Origin: an uncultured Synergistales bacterium
Lineage (GTDB): Bacteria > Synergistota > Synergistia > Synergistales > Aminobacteriaceae
NCBI GenBank assembly: GCA_905234205.1
Contig: CAJOGG010000157.1
Span: forward strand, 1-7,724
Length of the DNA stretch: 7,724 nucleotides
Direction of reading: 5' to 3'
Shown: piece after piece, positions 5,826 through 7,724 of the stretch
How positions within the stretch are numbered: the stretch's first letter is position 1
How the letters are laid out: each line of letters begins with the position of its first letter
The notes under the pieces: generated by a model
Told to the model about the DNA's origin: nothing
Database searches by the model: none
What the model saw: only the letters and a program-made list of their open reading frames with translations
Program-made: the position numbers and the translations under genes

Positions 5826-7724
5826 TTATCTCACAAAAAGTCTTTGAATGCCGCCTTTAGTAATATCTACATAGCCTTGATCCGTTATGCGAAGCTCTGG
5901 AATTACGCTCAAGCACAAGAACGACAACACCATGAACGGGTGATGAATCTTTACGCCCAAGTCTTCCGCATGAGTTTCCATTTTTGTAAGCTCTTCAGCA
6001 GTTCGTTCGGGGGATAAATAATTCATGAGGCCGCCAATCGGTAAAGCAAACGAGCCTGAAATTTTTTCGCCATCAGCGACAACAAGTCCGCCTCCCATGT
6101 TTGCAAGCTCCTTCAAAGCCGTAACGATTGACTCATCATCAGCACCAGCTACGACGAAATTATGAGCATCATGTGCCACTGAAGAACCAACTGCCCCGCG
6201 CTTAATTCCAAGTCCTTTCACGAAGCCAACGCCGAAACGTCCTGTATCTCTATGTCTCTCAAGCACAACGATTTTCGCGACGTCGTTGTCATTGTCAGGA
6301 ACAACAAAGCCATTCTCAACCTTGGGCGCCAAAGTCAAAGTCTTGGTTATAACTGTGCCTTCTGTTACGCCTATAACGTTGATTAAATCGCCGTCGTGTT
6401 TTACTCGAAGTTGTTCAACTGTAGGAATTTTCTTGACGCGAACTTTTATCGCAGGAGCCAAGTATTCGGTGTCGTTCATGTTGAAGACGTCATCATTACG
6501 TACAATCTGACGGCCATTTTTCCAGACGTATTGAACTCTAAAATCTTCGTCAATGACATCTTTATCAAGCAACGAGAAATCAGCGATCTTTCCAGGAGCA
6601 ATTGACCCTCTGTCGTAGAGTCTGAAGTATTCAGCGGGGCTTAACGTTATCATTCTCAAAGCTATAAACGGGTTCAGGCCTTCACGAAGCATTATTCGCA
6701 TTTTCACGTCCATGTGGCCATTCTCAAGCAAATATCTCGCCGTAATATCATCACTGACGACCATACAACGGGCAGCGTTCAACGGGTTTTCACGAATCAA
6801 CGGCAATAAAGTTTTGAGATCAAGGAATGTAGCGCCCTCACGAATCATTATCCACATTCCACGGCGTAATTTCTCGCGAGCTTCGTTAATATCCGTGCAT
6901 TCATGATCAGACGATACCCCCGACGCCAAATAAGCGTTCAGAGCTTTGCCAGCAACTCCAGGCGCATGACCAGTCAAAGGAACGTTTCCAGCCGACAAAA
7001 TTTTTCCCCATGCTTCAGGATCGCCAGCAACAACCGCGGGGAAGTTCATCATTTCGCCTAAATGTTGCGTATAATTCTTGTCGAACATGCTCTTAATCGC
7101 AACCATGTCAAGTTCTTCGTACGGAGTCTCAAAATCTGCGGCGCATTTCAGGCCCGCGAGCCTCATTCCCTCAAAAACATACATCGCAAACTGCATATTT
7201 CGATTCAAGCCAGACCGAAGATGGCTTCGCGCAAGCCCGACAAGCACTTTTGAAAGTTCGAGGACTTCTGGCGCGGAAGAAGAAATGTACGCTGCAATCG
7301 CCTGAGGGTCAGACCAGCGCATTTGGTTTCGGTTGTAGACTGGAATGACGACCGAAGAAACCGACTCTTTTTTCTCGCCCAAAATCTCATAAGAAACGAT
7401 GATTTCGCCAGGAATTTTTCCCGCCTCGGTGAAACGCAAAATGTCTTTCGTAAAATCCGCGACGAGTGAAATTTCCTTTGATTTTCGCTTTCTGATGCTA
7501 GAGATTTTTCCGCACTCAAGTTCCGAAGCCGTGTAGCCCGCCGCCCGAAATCTGACGACGACATTGCGAATCTCCGCCGAATCGTTGTTTTTGAGCGTGA
7601 TTGTTCCGAACGGATTTTCCTTGTACATCGTGTAGAAAAGCGGAAAAATGCTTTCGGGTATGTCTGCCGTACACTCGACCGTGCCGCTTCCACGCTTTTT
7701 TCGATTGACTTCAAGATGATATTT
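5826..7724 (-). CDS. Chimeric ORF: exported transglutaminase/TPR-like N-part fused to N-terminally truncated adenine deaminase (5' end outside window)
   Basis: The frame is open to the window edge, 32 codons beyond the ATG at 7628, so the true start is not visible. Residues are counted from that ATG. Residues about 165-600 are the adenine deaminase family (adenine to hypoxanthine plus ammonia): GEMMNFP 191-197 (metal-ligand Glu), GHAPG 220-224, SDHE 240-243, SDD 292-294, then the C-terminal domain with SVAHDAHN 483-490 and PIGGLMN 530-536, ending normally. Missing are the roughly 150 N-terminal residues that include the HxH metal-binding motif (GHIHIES type). Residues 1 to about 163 and the upstream codons are unlike any deaminase. 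FPLFYTMYKENPFGTITLKN, a beta-rich stretch and RSGLNRNMQFAMYVFEGMRL recall the segment before the GDCDD core of large exported transglutaminase/TPR proteins of spirochaetes and Synergistota. That recall is tentative. Deaminase activity is unlikely. The ORF heads the permease operon within the window. Confidence 0.75.
   Translation of the reverse strand, partial: KYHLEVNRKKRGSGTVECTADIPESIFPLFYTMYKENPFGTITLKNNDSAEIRNVVVRFRAAGYTASELECGKISSIRKRKSKEISLVADFTKDILRFTEAGKIPGEIIVSYEILGEKKESVSSVVIPVYNRNQMRWSDPQAIAAYISSSAPEVLELSKVLVGLARSHLRSGLNRNMQFAMYVFEGMRLAGLKCAADFETPYEELDMVAIKSMFDKNYTQHLGEMMNFPAVVAGDPEAWGKILSAGNVPLTGHAPGVAGKALNAYLASGVSSDHECTDINEAREKLRRGMWIMIREGATFLDLKTLLPLIRENPLNAARCMVVSDDITARYLLENGHMDVKMRIMLREGLNPFIALRMITLSPAEYFRLYDRGSIAPGKIADFSLLDKDVIDEDFRVQYVWKNGRQIVRNDDVFNMNDTEYLAPAIKVRVKKIPTVEQLRVKHDGDLINVIGVTEGTVITKTLTLAPKVENGFVVPDNDNDVAKIVVLERHRDTGRFGVGFVKGLGIKRGAVGSSVAHDAHNFVVAGADDESIVTALKELANMGGGLVVADGEKISGSFALPIGGLMNYLSPERTAEELTKMETHAEDLGVKIHHPFMVLSFLCLSVIPELRITDQGYVDITKGGIQRLFVR
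7095..7145 (-). other. Fusion junction between the exported-protein part and adenine deaminase
   Basis: The switch of family falls between residues about 162 and 178 of the ORF, in or around CAADFETPYEELDMVAIK. Both parent families plausibly have an xFETPxxEL or xxTPYxEx-like stretch here, so the exact breakpoint cannot be placed by eye. A join at short shared sequence would fit a deletion that stayed in frame. It would also fit a mis-join of two contigs. Confidence 0.5.

Noticed and set aside
7205..7714. 169-codon minus-strand ORF rich in Arg, Lys, Ser and Phe
   Set aside because: It is an out-of-frame shadow of the chimeric ORF, whose frame is open through the same stretch and matches known families.

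Overview
The window reads as a piece of chromosome from an anaerobic, probably gut-associated bacterium. The integrase N-terminus, the ATP-grasp/SDF transporter gene pair and the DUF6465-type protein recall Firmicutes (Negativicutes or Clostridia) or Synergistota. This is judged from remembered protein families, with no database search, and the phylum is uncertain. The left third is visibly more AT-rich than the right third.

Layout. Positions 1-64 (minus strand) hold the first codons of a site-specific integrase that already carries an in-frame stop. Positions 316-1296 and 1293-2415 (plus strand) are two decayed genes joined by an ATGA stop/start overlap. The first is a D-Ala-D-Ala-ligase-like ATP-grasp enzyme with four frameshifts. 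The second is an SDF-family (dicarboxylate/amino-acid:cation) symporter with several frameshifts and at least one large internal loss. Directly against the last stop codon of this dead operon lies an intact convergent gene (2416-3789, minus) for a NamZ/DUF1343-type lipoprotein, a predicted exo-N-acetylmuramidase, with a good promoter at 3817-3845. A small intact plus-strand gene (3982-4350) joins a helix-turn-helix to a C-terminal DUF6465-like domain. A strong intrinsic terminator at 4434-4467 serves the minus-strand operon to its right.

The right half is a purine-salvage operon on the minus strand. The last gene is an intact NCS2/AzgA-PbuG-type purine permease (4487-5785). The gene upstream of it is an open reading frame that runs off the window edge (5826-7724). 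Its C-terminal two thirds are an adenine deaminase lacking the N-terminal metal-binding part. Its N-terminal third looks like part of an unrelated large exported transglutaminase/TPR-type protein. This in-frame chimera is the most unusual object in the window. It is either a deletion fusion or an assembly artefact, and the sequence alone cannot decide.

How the genes relate. Adenine deaminase makes hypoxanthine from adenine, and the permease imports purine bases, so the pair would normally form a salvage unit. Here the deaminase probably lacks activity. NamZ would release N-acetylmuramic acid from cell-wall fragments. The ligase/transporter pair is non-functional as written. I found no CRISPR array, tRNA, rRNA or convincing riboswitch.
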